Notes: a model not told the origin generated them from the sequence alone. 57,727 nucleotides of DNA from Butyrivibrio sp. AE2015 (GCF_000420825.1 NZ_ATVR01000022.1:1-57727); one strand, 5' to 3'. Shown: positions 17,319 to 27,011, numbered from the stretch's first letter. Made by a program: numbers and translations.

Positions 17319-19100
17319 TTAATGGACAGGATGAATATCAAGTCCTGAAGGAAGATTGCTTTCTACGCCTCCGGCAATATCCATAAATCTGGCAAGTCCC
17401 ATATATATTTCCGCTCTTGAAATATATGTTTCAGTGGCTATTTCGTATTTTTCATTGATCACATTCTGCTTTGTGTCCTTGAATATTTTTTTACCGTTCT
17501 TTGTAAAGGAGACATCTCCTAAGATCCTTAATTCATAGGCTTTTCTAAGGCTCTGCTCAAGGGTTACTTTCTTTCTTTTTTCTTTGTCCTTTTCAAGAAA
17601 TCTTACAATAAAGCTCATAAATTCTGCATATGTAAGCGAATCATCAGGCCTGAAAAGCTTTTTGCCACTTTCCTTGTCATGGCCAATAGTCTTTTCATCG
17701 ATCATGTCTTCATCCACAAGGGCCTGAATATATCCGGCGTCCCAGTCGTATTTACTGATATCTGCAAACTCACCGCAATAAGGTCTTTTGCCTGCCATCC
17801 TAAAAGCCTTAAACATCACCATCAAAAGCTGTGCTCTTGGCATCACAGCATAAGGGTGCGCATACATTACGCATGGATCCAAAAGACAGTACTTAAATGC
17901 TTTTTTAATGTCCTTATACTCAGGAATCCCCTTAATATCAACATACGGAGGTTCAATGCCAAATATATCAAATCCCGGCTTTTCTTTTGGAAGAGCCTTT
18001 TCTTCAGGAACTATGTCTGTAACAGGAGCTTTTGAATTCTCAATGATCTTCCTGTCAAAAAAGCTGTCACCAGATTGCCTTGTGATCTCTTTTGCAAAGT
18101 AGTCCCCTATTAGAAGCGCACCATACTCATTGGTATGTGTTATATCACCCGGTATAAAGAAATCCTTTGCACTATCTCCAAACTCTATCCACTTATCAAA
18201 GGTATAGTCATGAAGGTCAACAAAAGGGACATCAAGCTTATTGGCAACCCTTTCACAGGCATTCCTGTATGGCGCAAGAAGAGAATAATATTCACCGTTC
18301 TCCTTAGCAGGAATACGGCTTATTGGGGAACAGATCACAGGGAAAGCCCCAAGCTTTCTTACCTCTTCCACATACTTTTCCAGATTATCAGAATATCCAC
18401 CAAAAGGCTGAAGGTTGCGCCTTTTCTGATCATTATGGCCAAACTGTATGATAAAAAAGTCTCCCTTTTTTATCATTTCTTTTGCCATATCAAAATGTCC
18501 ATCATCCCTAAAACAATTGGTTGTCATTCCCGAATGAGCCAGATTGCAGACTGCACCTTTACCTATATATCCAAGAAGCATCTGAGCCCAGCCCGCGCAG
18601 CTTCCATATGGATAATAAGGTATCCCGGCATTCTGGTCAGTAAGCGTAGAGTCACCGGCTACCCAGATAACAGGCACTTCCTCTTTAACCACCTTTATAT
18701 CGCAAAGTTCAACAACATCAGCATGAGTAAAGCTTACATATATAGACTTGTCATCATACCGCTTTGCAGATAGCGCCGGAATATATGGAGTAACGGCAAT
18801 GTAAAAGCTCTTTTTATATTTTTCGCCCTTGGCAAGGTTTATTCCCCGGGAAACCATATTCCTTCTGCCTGCAAAAAGTGACATATCCCTGATATTATCT
18901 TTTGCCATAAATTCTAAGTCTACTCTGTAAGTTCCAAACTCAGAAACAGTAACTTTTTTTATGGCAATGGCTCTCTTACAGTCATCGCACTTATAGTCTT
19001 CTTTCAATCTCCTATTTGTCCATCCACCATTATTAAGGGCTTTCCAGGTGTCAGTATCCTTAATATTCATATCCAATACATTTTCAGTTTCTCTACTCAT
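17319..19100 (-). CDS. CE12-like esterase with N-terminal beta domain and C-terminal SLH-like repeats
   Basis: 593 residues from the chosen ATG. Residues 1-140 form a galactose-binding-like beta domain. Residues 145-340 are an SGNH esterase of the RG-acetylesterase type: GDST (149-152), GHND (221-224) and the D319-xx-H322 pair. Residues about 400-575 resemble S-layer homology repeats, for example FADISKYDWDAGYIQALVDE and LFRPDDSLTYAEFMSFIVR. SLH repeats normally tether exported proteins to the wall, yet no signal peptide is present here or in the 31-residue extension from an upstream GTG. The ribosome site is weak, so the exact start is uncertain. The esterase role in pectin deacetylation is likely; its location is unresolved. 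Confidence 0.78.
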   Translation of the reverse strand: MSRETENVLDMNIKDTDTWKALNNGGWTNRRLKEDYKCDDCKRAIAIKKVTVSEFGTYRVDLEFMAKDNIRDMSLFAGRRNMVSRGINLAKGEKYKKSFYIAVTPYIPALSAKRYDDKSIYVSFTHADVVELCDIKVVKEEVPVIWVAGDSTLTDQNAGIPYYPYGSCAGWAQMLLGYIGKGAVCNLAHSGMTTNCFRDDGHFDMAKEMIKKGDFFIIQFGHNDQKRRNLQPFGGYSDNLEKYVEEVRKLGAFPVICSPISRIPAKENGEYYSLLAPYRNACERVANKLDVPFVDLHDYTFDKWIEFGDSAKDFFIPGDITHTNEYGALLIGDYFAKEITRQSGDSFFDRKIIENSKAPVTDIVPEEKALPKEKPGFDIFGIEPPYVDIKGIPEYKDIKKAFKYCLLDPCVMYAHPYAVMPRAQLLMVMFKAFRMAGKRPYCGEFADISKYDWDAGYIQALVDEDMIDEKTIGHDKESGKKLFRPDDSLTYAEFMSFIVRFLEKDKEKRKKVTLEQSLRKAYELRILGDVSFTKNGKKIFKDTKQNVINEKYEIATETYISRAEIYMGLARFMDIAGGVESNLPSGLDIHPVH

Positions 19101-19134
19101 AATCTGCAGCTGTCTTATCCTTTCAAAAGGTAAA

Positions 19135-19171
19135 GAACAATAGCAAAATACCTTTAGTTTCGCTATTGTTC
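19135..19171 (-). terminator. Hairpin after the XRE-Uma2 gene
   Basis: GAACAATAGC (minus strand) pairs with GCTATTGTTC, a 10-bp stem at 19135-19144 and 19162-19171 with a 17-nt loop, followed on the minus strand by TTTACCTTTT. It can end the XRE-Uma2 transcript, and it also lies just upstream of the SLH-esterase start. Confidence 0.5.
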
Positions 19172-19274
19172 CTGATATATGTGTTAATGCCACACAAATA
19201 TACTACTTTTTCTCTGACAGAATATAAACTAAATTAACTAACATTGTTGCGCATTTTCGCCCATTTTTAGAAGT

Positions 19275-20144
19275 TTACTCGCCAAACTCATCTATGGATG
19301 CTGCTATCTCGTCCAGACTGATTTTCAATTTTCCGTCATATATAGCCACCGGTGCCTCACCCTTTAAAGGCATCATAACAGGCATAAAGTCCTCTTCCAT
19401 AAAGTTATAGATGATCAGCATGCGCTTATGAGGGTCAACTATCCAATACTCCCTTACCCCGGCTTCACTATATTTTGTAAGTTTAATTGTCATATCTTTT
19501 TTTCTGGTGGACTTAGAAAGTATTTCCACCAAAAAATCAGGGGCACCATATATTCCAAATCCTTTTATTTTTTCCCTGTCACAAATTACCAAAACATCCG
19601 GTTGTACCATGGTCTTGTCATCACAGTCAATCTGAACATCCACAGGAGCAAAAAAAGCCTTGCATTTACCTTTATTTTTTTTGATGTAATCAGCTATTGC
19701 TGAATGAATCACGTAGGAAATGTCCTGATGAACAACCCTTGGAGCAGACATATCGTAAAAAACGCCATCAATAAGTTCAACCCTCTGTTCATCAGGCAAT
19801 GCATAATAATCATCAAGCGTAAATTCGCCCTGTTTTTTCCCAGGGTTACCATATTTAATTCCATCGGGATTTCCAAATACAGGCTCCTCTTCCCTTAAAA
19901 TATTGCCATGATCATCACCGGTAGAATAACCGCTTTTCCCATATTCAAAGGCCTTGCCCTGAAACTTTTCTTCATCTCCTCCAAGAACCTTTTCTATAGC
20001 ATTAAGAGTTGCAATTCTTGGTGATTTGGTCTTTCCAGAAAAAATTTTCTGTAGAGTTATTGCCGGAACTCCCGTATACTCTGAAAGTTGTGCATAACTA
20101 TATCCTCTTTTTTCCTTAATTTCTCTCATCTGCTTTATTGTCAT
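19275..20144 (-). CDS. XRE helix-turn-helix fused to Uma2-family nuclease-like domain
   Basis: A 289-residue protein. Residues about 2-55 form an XRE-type helix-turn-helix (YSYAQLSEYTGVPAITLQKIFSGKTKSP). Residues about 105-285 form a Uma2/DUF820 domain of the PD-(D/E)XK superfamily, with FTLDDYYALPDEQRVELIDGV, QPDVLVICD, PDFLVEILSKST and EYWIVDP at the expected order; the Asp of QPD, the Glu of LVEIL and following residues are the usual active-site set. GGAGGG precedes the ATG. The biological role of Uma2 proteins is largely unknown. The fusion suggests a DNA-targeted or self-regulating nuclease-like protein. Most Uma2 proteins lack the HTH. Confidence 0.82.
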   Translation of the reverse strand: MTIKQMREIKEKRGYSYAQLSEYTGVPAITLQKIFSGKTKSPRIATLNAIEKVLGGDEEKFQGKAFEYGKSGYSTGDDHGNILREEEPVFGNPDGIKYGNPGKKQGEFTLDDYYALPDEQRVELIDGVFYDMSAPRVVHQDISYVIHSAIADYIKKNKGKCKAFFAPVDVQIDCDDKTMVQPDVLVICDREKIKGFGIYGAPDFLVEILSKSTRKKDMTIKLTKYSEAGVREYWIVDPHKRMLIIYNFMEEDFMPVMMPLKGEAPVAIYDGKLKISLDEIAASIDEFGE

Positions 20145-20238
20145 GTAAGTGCCCTCCATTAGTCCCATACGTGTATCATGAATACAAAAAGATATTATTG
20201 CCCTGTATTTCATATACTTTAATATACTTTTGTATATA

Positions 20239-20267
20239 ATTATATCTTTTAATATCCTTGTAGTCAA
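20239..20267 (-). promoter_or_regulatory. Sigma-A promoter of XRE-Uma2 gene
   Basis: On the minus strand TTGACT (20262-20267), a 17-nt spacer and TATAAT (20239-20244) form a near-consensus promoter about 90 nt upstream of the start codon. One arm of a 12-bp inverted repeat begins 3 bp upstream of the -35 element. Confidence 0.75.
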
Positions 20268-20270
20268 TAT

Positions 20271-20360
20271 AGAATCTACTATGCTTTTTCACAATATTGT
20301 CACCAGGCAGATGCTTGATATTTATTCATCATTTTTCGATTGCATTTTATAGTAGATTCT
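20271..20360. repeat. 12-bp inverted repeat spanning two divergent promoters
   Basis: AGAATCTACTAT (20271-20282) and its exact complement ATAGTAGATTCT (20349-20360) are 66 bp apart. One arm abuts the -35 of the XRE-Uma2 promoter, and the other lies inside the -35/-10 spacer of the ABC-F promoter. This is the layout of paired operator half-sites that could be bridged by a dimeric regulator. Confidence 0.6.
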
Positions 20361-20368
20361 CATATAAT
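20340..20368 (+). promoter_or_regulatory. Predicted promoter of ABC-F gene
   Basis: TTGCAT (20340-20345), a 17-nt spacer and TATAAT (20363-20368) lie about 50 nt upstream of the ABC-F start. The spacer contains the right arm of the 12-bp inverted repeat. Confidence 0.6.
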
Positions 20369-20419
20369 ACGAACTGTTGCAAAGGTATATATTTGTTTTT
20401 CAGAAAGGCTATTTTGTAA

Positions 20420-22060
20420 ATGATAAGTGCAAATAACGTAACACTCAGAGTCGGTAAAAAAGCTCTATTTGAGGATGTAAATATTAAATTCACACCGGGT
20501 AACTGCTACGGTATCATCGGAGCTAACGGGGCCGGTAAGTCAACATTTCTAAAAATCTTATCCGGACAGATTGAAACAACAAACGGTGACGTTGTTATCT
20601 CTGACGGAGAGAGACTTTCATTCCTGGAACAGGATCACTTCAAATATGATGAGAACGTTGTTCTTGATACAGTAATTGCAGGCAATGCCCGTCTCTTTGA
20701 GATAAAAAATGAAAAAGATGCCATCTATGCCAAGGAAGATTTCACAGACGAAGATGGTATCAGAGCCAGCGAACTTGAAGCTGAATTTGCTGAACTTAAC
20801 GGATGGGAAGCTGAATCTGATGCGGAGAGTCTTCTGAACGGACTGGGAATCGAATCCGAGTTCCACTACAAACTTATGAAAGAGCTTGATGGTGCACAGA
20901 AGGTCAAGGTTCTTCTTGCAAGAGCCCTATTTGGTAATCCGGATATCCTTCTTTTGGACGAGCCTACCAACCATCTGGACCTTGATGCTATTGCATGGCT
21001 TGAAGAGTTCCTTATCAATTTTGAGAATACTGTCATTGTTGTATCCCATGACCGTTACTTCCTCAATAAGGTTTGTACTTACATCGCTGATATAGATTAT
21101 GGCAAGATTCAGCTTTATGCCGGTAACTACGACTTCTGGTACGAGTCATCACAGCTGATGATCCGTCAGATGAAGGAAGCCAACAAGAAAAAAGAAGAAC
21201 AGATCAAAGAGCTCAAAGAGTTCATTGCCCGTTTCTCAGCTAATGCAAGTAAGAGTAAACAGGCTACATCCAGAAAGAAAGCTCTTGAAAAGATTGAGCT
21301 TGATACTATCAAGCCTTCAAGCAGAAAATATCCTTACATTGATTTCAGACCAAACAGAGAGATCGGTAACGAAGTTCTTACTGTAGACGGCCTCTCCAAG
21401 ACAATTAACGGAGAAAAAGTTCTCGACAATATTTCTTTTGTTATCCAGAGAGACGACAAGGTTGCTTTTGTAGGCGGTAACGAGCTTGCAAAGACTACTC
21501 TCTTCCAGATCCTTACAGGTGAGCTTGAACCGGATGAAGGAACTTATAAATGGGGTGTAACAACATCTCAGGCTTACTTCCCTAAGGACAATACAAAAGA
21601 GTTTGATAACGACTACACCATTACAGAATGGCTTACAGGTTATTCAGAGATCAAAGATGCTACTTACGTAAGAGGCTTCCTTGGAAGAATGCTCTTTGCC
21701 GGTGAAGACGGAGTTAAAAAAGTTAAAGTCCTTTCCGGAGGAGAAAAAGTAAGATGTCTCCTATCCAAAATGATGATAAGCGGAGCCAACTGTCTTATCT
21801 TTGATGAACCAACCAACCACCTTGATATGGAATCGATTTCCGCTCTTAATGACGGAATGATCAAGTTCCCGGGCGTTGAACTTTTTGCCTGCCGTGACCA
21901 TCAGGTTGTGCAGACAACAGCTAACAGAATCATGGAGATTCTTCCTGATGGATCTCTTATCGATAAACGTTCTACTTATGACGAGTACCTTGAAAATGAT
22001 GAAATGGCAAGAAAGCGTACAGTTTATAACACTGCCGCTGACGAAGAGGAGGATGACTAA
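20420..22060 (+). CDS. ABC-F family ATPase, YkpA/YbiT-like
   Basis: 546 residues with two ABC domains and no membrane part, joined by a charged linker (about 245-310). Domain 1 has Walker A GANGAGKST (34-42), a degenerate signature LDGAQ (156-160) and Walker B LLLDEPTNHLD. Domain 2 has an altered P-loop GGNELAKTT (352-360), a normal signature LSGGE (438-442), Walker B, and CRDHQ (491-495) in place of the usual SHD(R/H) switch. ABC-F proteins act on ribosomes, for example on stalled complexes or antibiotic protection. The housekeeping YkpA/YbiT branch fits the length. AGAAAGG lies upstream of the ATG. A hairpin (about 22049-22070) surrounds the stop codon. Co-transcription with purC is possible. 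Confidence 0.85.
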   Translation: MISANNVTLRVGKKALFEDVNIKFTPGNCYGIIGANGAGKSTFLKILSGQIETTNGDVVISDGERLSFLEQDHFKYDENVVLDTVIAGNARLFEIKNEKDAIYAKEDFTDEDGIRASELEAEFAELNGWEAESDAESLLNGLGIESEFHYKLMKELDGAQKVKVLLARALFGNPDILLLDEPTNHLDLDAIAWLEEFLINFENTVIVVSHDRYFLNKVCTYIADIDYGKIQLYAGNYDFWYESSQLMIRQMKEANKKKEEQIKELKEFIARFSANASKSKQATSRKKALEKIELDTIKPSSRKYPYIDFRPNREIGNEVLTVDGLSKTINGEKVLDNISFVIQRDDKVAFVGGNELAKTTLFQILTGELEPDEGTYKWGVTTSQAYFPKDNTKEFDNDYTITEWLTGYSEIKDATYVRGFLGRMLFAGEDGVKKVKVLSGGEKVRCLLSKMMISGANCLIFDEPTNHLDMESISALNDGMIKFPGVELFACRDHQVVQTTANRIMEILPDGSLIDKRSTYDEYLENDEMARKRTVYNTAADEEEDD

Positions 22061-22164
22061 TAGTCATCTCCTATCTGACCCATTTCGAATAATAACCACG
22101 TGATTATCAGGGTCAAAAGATCTTGATATAAATACACTTAAGTGTTTTAAGGAGGAGCTTTATT

Positions 22165-23040
22165 ATGCAGCAGTTTACCCCAGTAAAAGAAGGAAAAGTA
22201 CGTGAGATCTACGATATAGGTGAAAACCTGATCATGGTAGCAACAGACAGGATTTCAGCTTTCGATGTTATCTTAAAGAACAAGGTAGTAAAAAAGGGTA
22301 CAGTTCTTACTCAGATGTCCAGATTCTGGTTCGACTACACTAAGGATATTGTAAAGAACCACATGATCAGTGTTGACAATGCTGATATGCCTGAATTCTT
22401 CAGTGCTCCAGAATTTAAAGGAAACAGCATGCTTTGCAAAAAGCTCACTATGATCCCTGTTGAATGTATTGTACGTGGTTATATCACAGGTAGTGGCTGG
22501 GTATCATACAAGGAAAACGGAACAGTTTGCGGAATCAAACTTCCGGAAGGATTAAAGGAATGTGGCAAGCTTCCTGAACCAATCTACACACCAAGCACAA
22601 AGGCTGAGATTGGTGATCACGATGAGAACATCGATTTTGAGAGAAGTATTGAAGTACTTGAGAAAGCATTCCCCGGACGCGGCAGAGAATATGCTACAAA
22701 GATCAGAGATTACACAATAGCTCTTTACAAAAAATGCGCTGACTACGCTCTTACTCGCGGCATCATAATTGCTGATACAAAGTTTGAATTTGGTGTTGAT
22801 GAGAATGGTGACGTTGTTCTTGCTGATGAAATGCTCACTCCTGACAGCTCAAGATTCTGGCCTGTAGAAGGCTATGAAGAAGGTCATGATCAGCCTTCAT
22901 TTGATAAGCAGTTCGTTCGTAACTACTTAAAGTCTAATCCTGATTGCGATTACAATCTTCCTTCTGACGTAATCGACAAGACAATTGCAAAGTATCTTGA
23001 AGCTTACAAACTCCTTACAGGCAAAGACCTCGAGGCATAA
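22165..23040 (+). CDS. purC: Phosphoribosylaminoimidazole-succinocarboxamide synthase
   Basis: 291-residue SAICAR synthetase, the ATP-dependent step of purine synthesis that joins aspartate to CAIR. The N terminus KEGKVREIYDIGENLIMVATDRISAFDV and the motifs VRGYITGSGWVSY and LADEMLTPDSSRFWP are diagnostic. AAGGAGGAG precedes the ATG, just after a short palindrome, ACACTTAAGTGT (about 22132-22143). No other purine gene is adjacent. A strong terminator follows. Confidence 0.96.
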   Translation: MQQFTPVKEGKVREIYDIGENLIMVATDRISAFDVILKNKVVKKGTVLTQMSRFWFDYTKDIVKNHMISVDNADMPEFFSAPEFKGNSMLCKKLTMIPVECIVRGYITGSGWVSYKENGTVCGIKLPEGLKECGKLPEPIYTPSTKAEIGDHDENIDFERSIEVLEKAFPGRGREYATKIRDYTIALYKKCADYALTRGIIIADTKFEFGVDENGDVVLADEMLTPDSSRFWPVEGYEEGHDQPSFDKQFVRNYLKSNPDCDYNLPSDVIDKTIAKYLEAYKLLTGKDLEA

Positions 23041-23060
23041 TAAGTATTTGCAGATAGTAG

Positions 23061-23098
23061 AAATCCCACAGGTTCTAACGAACCTGTGGGATTTTTTA
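23061..23098 (+). terminator. Rho-independent terminator after purC
   Basis: AAATCCCACAGGTTC (23061-23075) and GAACCTGTGGGATTT (23080-23094) form a perfect 15-bp stem with a TAAC loop, followed by TTTTATT. The mirror strand has a weaker T tract but could also stop the converging gene at 23102. Confidence 0.93.
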
Positions 23099-23101
23099 TT
23101 G

Positions 23102-24832
23102 TTAATCTTCAACCATCACAAACTGTCCAAATACTGAAACATAATCTCTGTCATTACTATCTGTAAACGTCAATACCCCCGGATAATCATAATTATCTTT
23201 TGATAGTCTTTTGCATTTTTTTGATATTAACTCCTGCTCCCCATCTTTAGAAAGAGCGGTCAATGTATTATCTCCGTACATATAGAGCTTTTGCGTATCG
23301 CTATCCCAGTACATTTTTCTGATATCCATATTTTCATCTTTATCTGAGATTGCTGTGATTTCTCCATTTTCATCAATACTGCAAAGAACGGTCTTTCCTG
23401 ACTCATAGTAATAGCACCAGACAATTGATGCATCATCATTTATTTCCACTTCGTCTATGTTCACATCACCTAAAAGCTTTTTTCTCTCCAGCTTTCCCGA
23501 ATCATCCCGCTCATACCTTATAAGTTCTTTATCATCTTCAACAATATAGATATCCTTATCAGTACGCCTTGCATGAAATGCCACATAATTATAATTATGT
23601 CCAAGCTTTGTAAGTGTATAGTCGTCATTAATGAGGTAAACATTGCCATCACCATCATGAATTAAACCGCCTGCAAAAGTATCGGCATCATATACGATTC
23701 CATCATACCCTTCAGCATCTGAACTTTCTTTATAAACATCCATTGCAACCTTATAAAAGTAAGCACAATCAATAGCCTTGGGTTCATCCATTCCGGACTT
23801 ATAGTAATAATTTATTTCACCGTTTTTATATATCGTTTCTGTACAGTCTCTGTTAAACAAAAAGTACCCAGAATGTTTAGGAGTTAGCTCTATCTCTTTT
23901 CCGTCATGCCAGACATACTCTTTAGCATTGAAGTCTTCATCATAAACTTCATAAAAAACTGTAGAACCATCATCAGATATTGCCCTTACGCCGTCTACAT
24001 CCGAGCAGATAAGCTCAGCTTCCATATCGATTCCTGCTACATAAAGATACTTACATGAATAATCATCCGAATATTTCATATATGCAACTTTTGTTCCATC
24101 CGGTGACAAAGCGATAGAATGATATGCATCCTCATCTATTACATACGTTTTACCGGATTTGATATTCACAAGGCTAAGTTCATAATTGTAATCAACCCTG
24201 GAAAAAACATACATATATTCCCCGTTATAAGAAATTCCTGCCCAAAGTGCATCTGATTTAACAGGAACAGTTTGAAGATCTGTGCTAACATACAGGGCAT
24301 TTTCTCGTCCATCTACAAACGCGCCAGCCGAGTGATCTTTATTATATGAAAACCTGTAATAAGTCTCATCTTCAGCATACATCCCCTCTAAATAATCCCC
24401 TGCATCGTTGTATATAACGCCCTCAACCTCCAGGATTTTGGTTGGGGTCTCCTTATAAACAGCCGTATCTGCTGATGATAAAGATGATCCGCTTTCCGGC
24501 TCCGGCTTGTCTTTTGTATTTTCTCCTATAATACTAAGTACAACCATGATTGCAGTAAGAATACCCATGGTCAGATAAAGCGCTTTTCCTGTTAGCTTGC
24601 CCTGTTCCCTTACATTCTTTTTATGATTTACCCTGTCTTCTACTGCCTTATTGTCCGTATCAGCAAATATCTTAGACGTTTCCTTTTTGGCAGCTTTAGC
24701 AGTTTCTTTTACCGGTTCATCTATATGAACATCTACATTTTCATAATCAATCTCTTCTAAAACAGGAGCCCCGCAAACACTGCAGTGCCCATCGACAGGC
24801 GTGATCTCACTCCCACAACAACTACATTTCAT
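23102..24832 (-). CDS. Zinc-ribbon membrane protein with extracytoplasmic beta-propeller-like domain
   Basis: A 576-residue protein. Residues 1-21 hold a CxxC...CxxC zinc ribbon (CSCCGSEIT, HCSVCGAP), followed by an acidic and lysine-rich linker. One membrane helix lies near residue 90 (LYLTMGILTAIMVVLSIIG). The rest is a Ser/Glu-rich stalk and a long beta-rich region with repeated YxYxxx and DGKEI-type blades, as in DUF5050/WD-like propellers. The zinc ribbon would be cytoplasmic and the propeller outside. MKCSCC is the preferred start, with GGATGGAGC upstream. Function is unknown; surface signalling or envelope sensing is possible. The start overlaps a terminator-like stem. Confidence 0.7.
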   Translation of the reverse strand: MKCSCCGSEITPVDGHCSVCGAPVLEEIDYENVDVHIDEPVKETAKAAKKETSKIFADTDNKAVEDRVNHKKNVREQGKLTGKALYLTMGILTAIMVVLSIIGENTKDKPEPESGSSLSSADTAVYKETPTKILEVEGVIYNDAGDYLEGMYAEDETYYRFSYNKDHSAGAFVDGRENALYVSTDLQTVPVKSDALWAGISYNGEYMYVFSRVDYNYELSLVNIKSGKTYVIDEDAYHSIALSPDGTKVAYMKYSDDYSCKYLYVAGIDMEAELICSDVDGVRAISDDGSTVFYEVYDEDFNAKEYVWHDGKEIELTPKHSGYFLFNRDCTETIYKNGEINYYYKSGMDEPKAIDCAYFYKVAMDVYKESSDAEGYDGIVYDADTFAGGLIHDGDGNVYLINDDYTLTKLGHNYNYVAFHARRTDKDIYIVEDDKELIRYERDDSGKLERKKLLGDVNIDEVEINDDASIVWCYYYESGKTVLCSIDENGEITAISDKDENMDIRKMYWDSDTQKLYMYGDNTLTALSKDGEQELISKKCKRLSKDNYDYPGVLTFTDSNDRDYVSVFGQFVMVED

Positions 24833-24835
24833 AAA

Positions 24836-24896
24836 AAAATGCTCCATCCTCTCGTATAAAAAATACATCTAATTATACAAGTGTTTGGAGCATTTT
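24836..24896 (-). terminator. Terminator-like stem overlapping the next gene's ribosome site
   Basis: AAAATGCTCCA and TGGAGCATTTT pair over 11 bp (24836-24846 and 24886-24896) with a 39-nt loop. On the minus strand it follows the chemoreceptor gene by 16 nt and runs into TTTTTTTATG, where the ATG starts the zinc-ribbon gene. The same stem covers that gene's GGAG ribosome site. TATAAT inside the loop could be a promoter. Confidence 0.55.
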
Positions 24897-24911
24897 AACA
24901 TCCCTTGTTTA

Positions 24912-26942
24912 TTATTTAAAGAATTCCATGTCAGCGCTCAGCTTATCAGCAATTTCCTTTAAAGATCCTGCTGATGCAGAAAGCGTTGTAACTGTAGCAG
25001 AAAGTTCCTGCATAGATGCGCCTGTTTCCTCTGAAGATGCTGCATTTTCTTCTGAGATAGCTGAAAGAGAGCTCATAGCATCTGAAACAACATTCTTGGC
25101 ACTCACACAGGTTCCGGCATCTTTTTCAATGCTCTTAGCACTTTCAACTGTAGATGAAATATCATCAATCATAGCGTTTACGCTCTGAACTGTAGCTCCT
25201 AAAACTTCCTGCTGCTCATCATTGCCCTTCTGAACTTCAGACGCCATTCCAACCGCAGCCTGAGATTCTTCCAAAAGAATATCCATCTCTTTTCTGATAT
25301 CATCAGCCATCTGCCTTGAGTCTTCAGCAAGCTTACCAATTTCTTCTGCAACTACTGCAAAGCCCTTTCCTGCCTCTCCGGCTCTTGCAGCCTCAATAGA
25401 AGCATTAAGAGAAAGAAGATTTGTCTGGGTAGCAATCGATGCAATTCCTTCAACCTTTTCGTTGATATTTTCAACAGCCTTACTTGTTGCTCCGATCTTT
25501 TCAGAAATCTGAATGATGTTATCACTCATATTCCTGCTGCTTTCCTGAAGATCAGCAAGAGACTGAGCAGACTCTGTACTTACTTCCTGCATTCTGTTTG
25601 CTATGCCTGAAAGCTCATCAGTACTTGTCTGAACATTACCTGTAGCAACGTCAATATCGCCAACACTTTCTGTAACACTTTGAATCTCATCAGCCTGCTG
25701 TGTTGCGCCTGATGCAATTTCCTGTACCGCATTGGATACGTCATCTGCGGTCTGTGAAATCTGGCTTGCAGCATCAGCAAGTTCAACTGAAGACTCATGC
25801 ACAGAAAGCGCAGAATCTTTGATGTTTTTGACAATTCCACTAAGAACATCCAAAACAGAATTGGTATTAGTGATCATATCTCCAAATTCATCTTTTCTTC
25901 CCTGGAACTGTTCAATCGGAACAAATTCACCTTCTGAAAGATGATGAAGAGCCTTATTAACTTCATTAAGAGGTCCTGTAAAGGAATTAGCCATTCTAAA
26001 GGAAGCAATAATAGCAATAATAACCATTATAATTCCAATAAGAACTATAAAAGTTGCGCTACGCTGAGCTGATGCAAGAGTAGCCTTGTAATTGGAAGAA
26101 ACAACTACTATCCATCCTGTAGTTGCTTCCTGCTGAAAAGATACTATCTGTTTATCATTTCCTGAGCCCGTCACATAGGTACCTGACGTGCTACTTTGAG
26201 CCATCTTAAAAAAGTCCCTGTCACTTCTGTTATCTTCTGCATCTTCCGCAGATATCTCATAATCTGAGTGTGCAATCACTATTCCGTTTCTATCAGTGAT
26301 AAATGCACGCTGACTGGAAGAAATGTTTTCCTTTAAAAGATCATGCAGATTAGAAAGATCATAGCTTCTTTGTACAACTCCTATAGGTGCTGAGTATCCA
26401 TAATCATAAATTGGAGTGGCCGGGATAATGATCCTGGAACCGGTAGCTTTCGAGATAAGCACATCTGAAACATAAGTCTTACCGGAAATGGCATTTTTAA
26501 AATAGTCTCTGTCAGCAATATTCGAAAGGTTATTCCCGTCATCTCGCGCAAGCTGCTGTCCTGTAGCATCCGAAACAACAATCGCATTACCATCCGCATA
26601 GGCCTTATTGACCTGCATTAAAAATGAGATCATGTATTCATCGTTTCTTGTGCCCTCATTCTTAACATAATCAATAGTAAACGGATTGGCTGCAACCCCC
26701 TCAAGAGTCCTTATCTGCTGCTGAAGTTCTGTTGTAAAAGCATCCTCTACTATCTGAGCCTGTTTGGAATTAATATACTCAGCATCCTCAAGCCCCTTTG
26801 ATATAGAGCTTTTGTAACTGACACCAATGGCAATAATAAGAGGAATTGCCACAAGCAAAGACATCGTTAAAATAAGACTTGTCTTAACGCTATCTTTCCA
26901 GTTCTTTTTTGGTACTCCGGATGTTTCTTCTTTCTTTGCCAT
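24912..26942 (-). CDS. Methyl-accepting chemotaxis protein, Cache-type sensor
   Basis: 676 residues. A positively charged N terminus precedes membrane helix 1 (about 21-43). An extracellular double-Cache-like domain follows to about 290, with motifs such as [15 protein letters not shown] and [25 protein letters not shown]. Helix 2 is near 298-320, then a HAMP-like region. The long coiled-coil signalling domain carries the conserved hairpin tip [35 protein letters not shown] split across the CheW/CheA contact. GGAGGTCC precedes the ATG. The sensor likely detects a small organic ligand. It is a paralogue of the next gene, with a nearly identical output domain and a more different sensor. Confidence 0.93.
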   Translation of the reverse strand: MAKKEETSGVPKKNWKDSVKTSLILTMSLLVAIPLIIAIGVSYKSSISKGLEDAEYINSKQAQIVEDAFTTELQQQIRTLEGVAANPFTIDYVKNEGTRNDEYMISFLMQVNKAYADGNAIVVSDATGQQLARDDGNNLSNIADRDYFKNAISGKTYVSDVLISKATGSRIIIPATPIYDYGYSAPIGVVQRSYDLSNLHDLLKENISSSQRAFITDRNGIVIAHSDYEISAEDAEDNRSDRDFFKMAQSSTSGTYVTGSGNDKQIVSFQQEATTGWIVVVSSNYKATLASAQRSATFIVLIGIIMVIIAIIASFRMANSFTGPLNEVNKALHHLSEGEFVPIEQFQGRKDEFGDMITNTNSVLDVLSGIVKNIKDSALSVHESSVELADAASQISQTADDVSNAVQEIASGATQQADEIQSVTESVGDIDVATGNVQTSTDELSGIANRMQEVSTESAQSLADLQESSRNMSDNIIQISEKIGATSKAVENINEKVEGIASIATQTNLLSLNASIEAARAGEAGKGFAVVAEEIGKLAEDSRQMADDIRKEMDILLEESQAAVGMASEVQKGNDEQQEVLGATVQSVNAMIDDISSTVESAKSIEKDAGTCVSAKNVVSDAMSSLSAISEENAASSEETGASMQELSATVTTLSASAGSLKEIADKLSADMEFFK

Positions 26943-26993
26943 AAAGGACCTCCATTAAAAAGACAAACATAATTATCACTATAACGTAAATCA

Positions 26994-27011
26994 ATTATAC
27001 ATCTATCCATG
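26994..27011 (-). promoter_or_regulatory. TATAAT-containing motif shared with second chemoreceptor gene
   Basis: On the minus strand CATGGATAGATGTATAAT lies about 55 nt upstream of the first chemoreceptor start. An almost identical string, with one substitution and one extra base, lies in the same position before the second. No good -35 hexamer is visible at either site, suggesting activator dependence or duplication. Confidence 0.45.

Noticed and set aside
20145..20267. Upstream starts extending the XRE-Uma2 protein by up to 41 residues
   Set aside because: They lie upstream of or within the promoter and have no ribosome site; GGAGGG fits ATG 20144.
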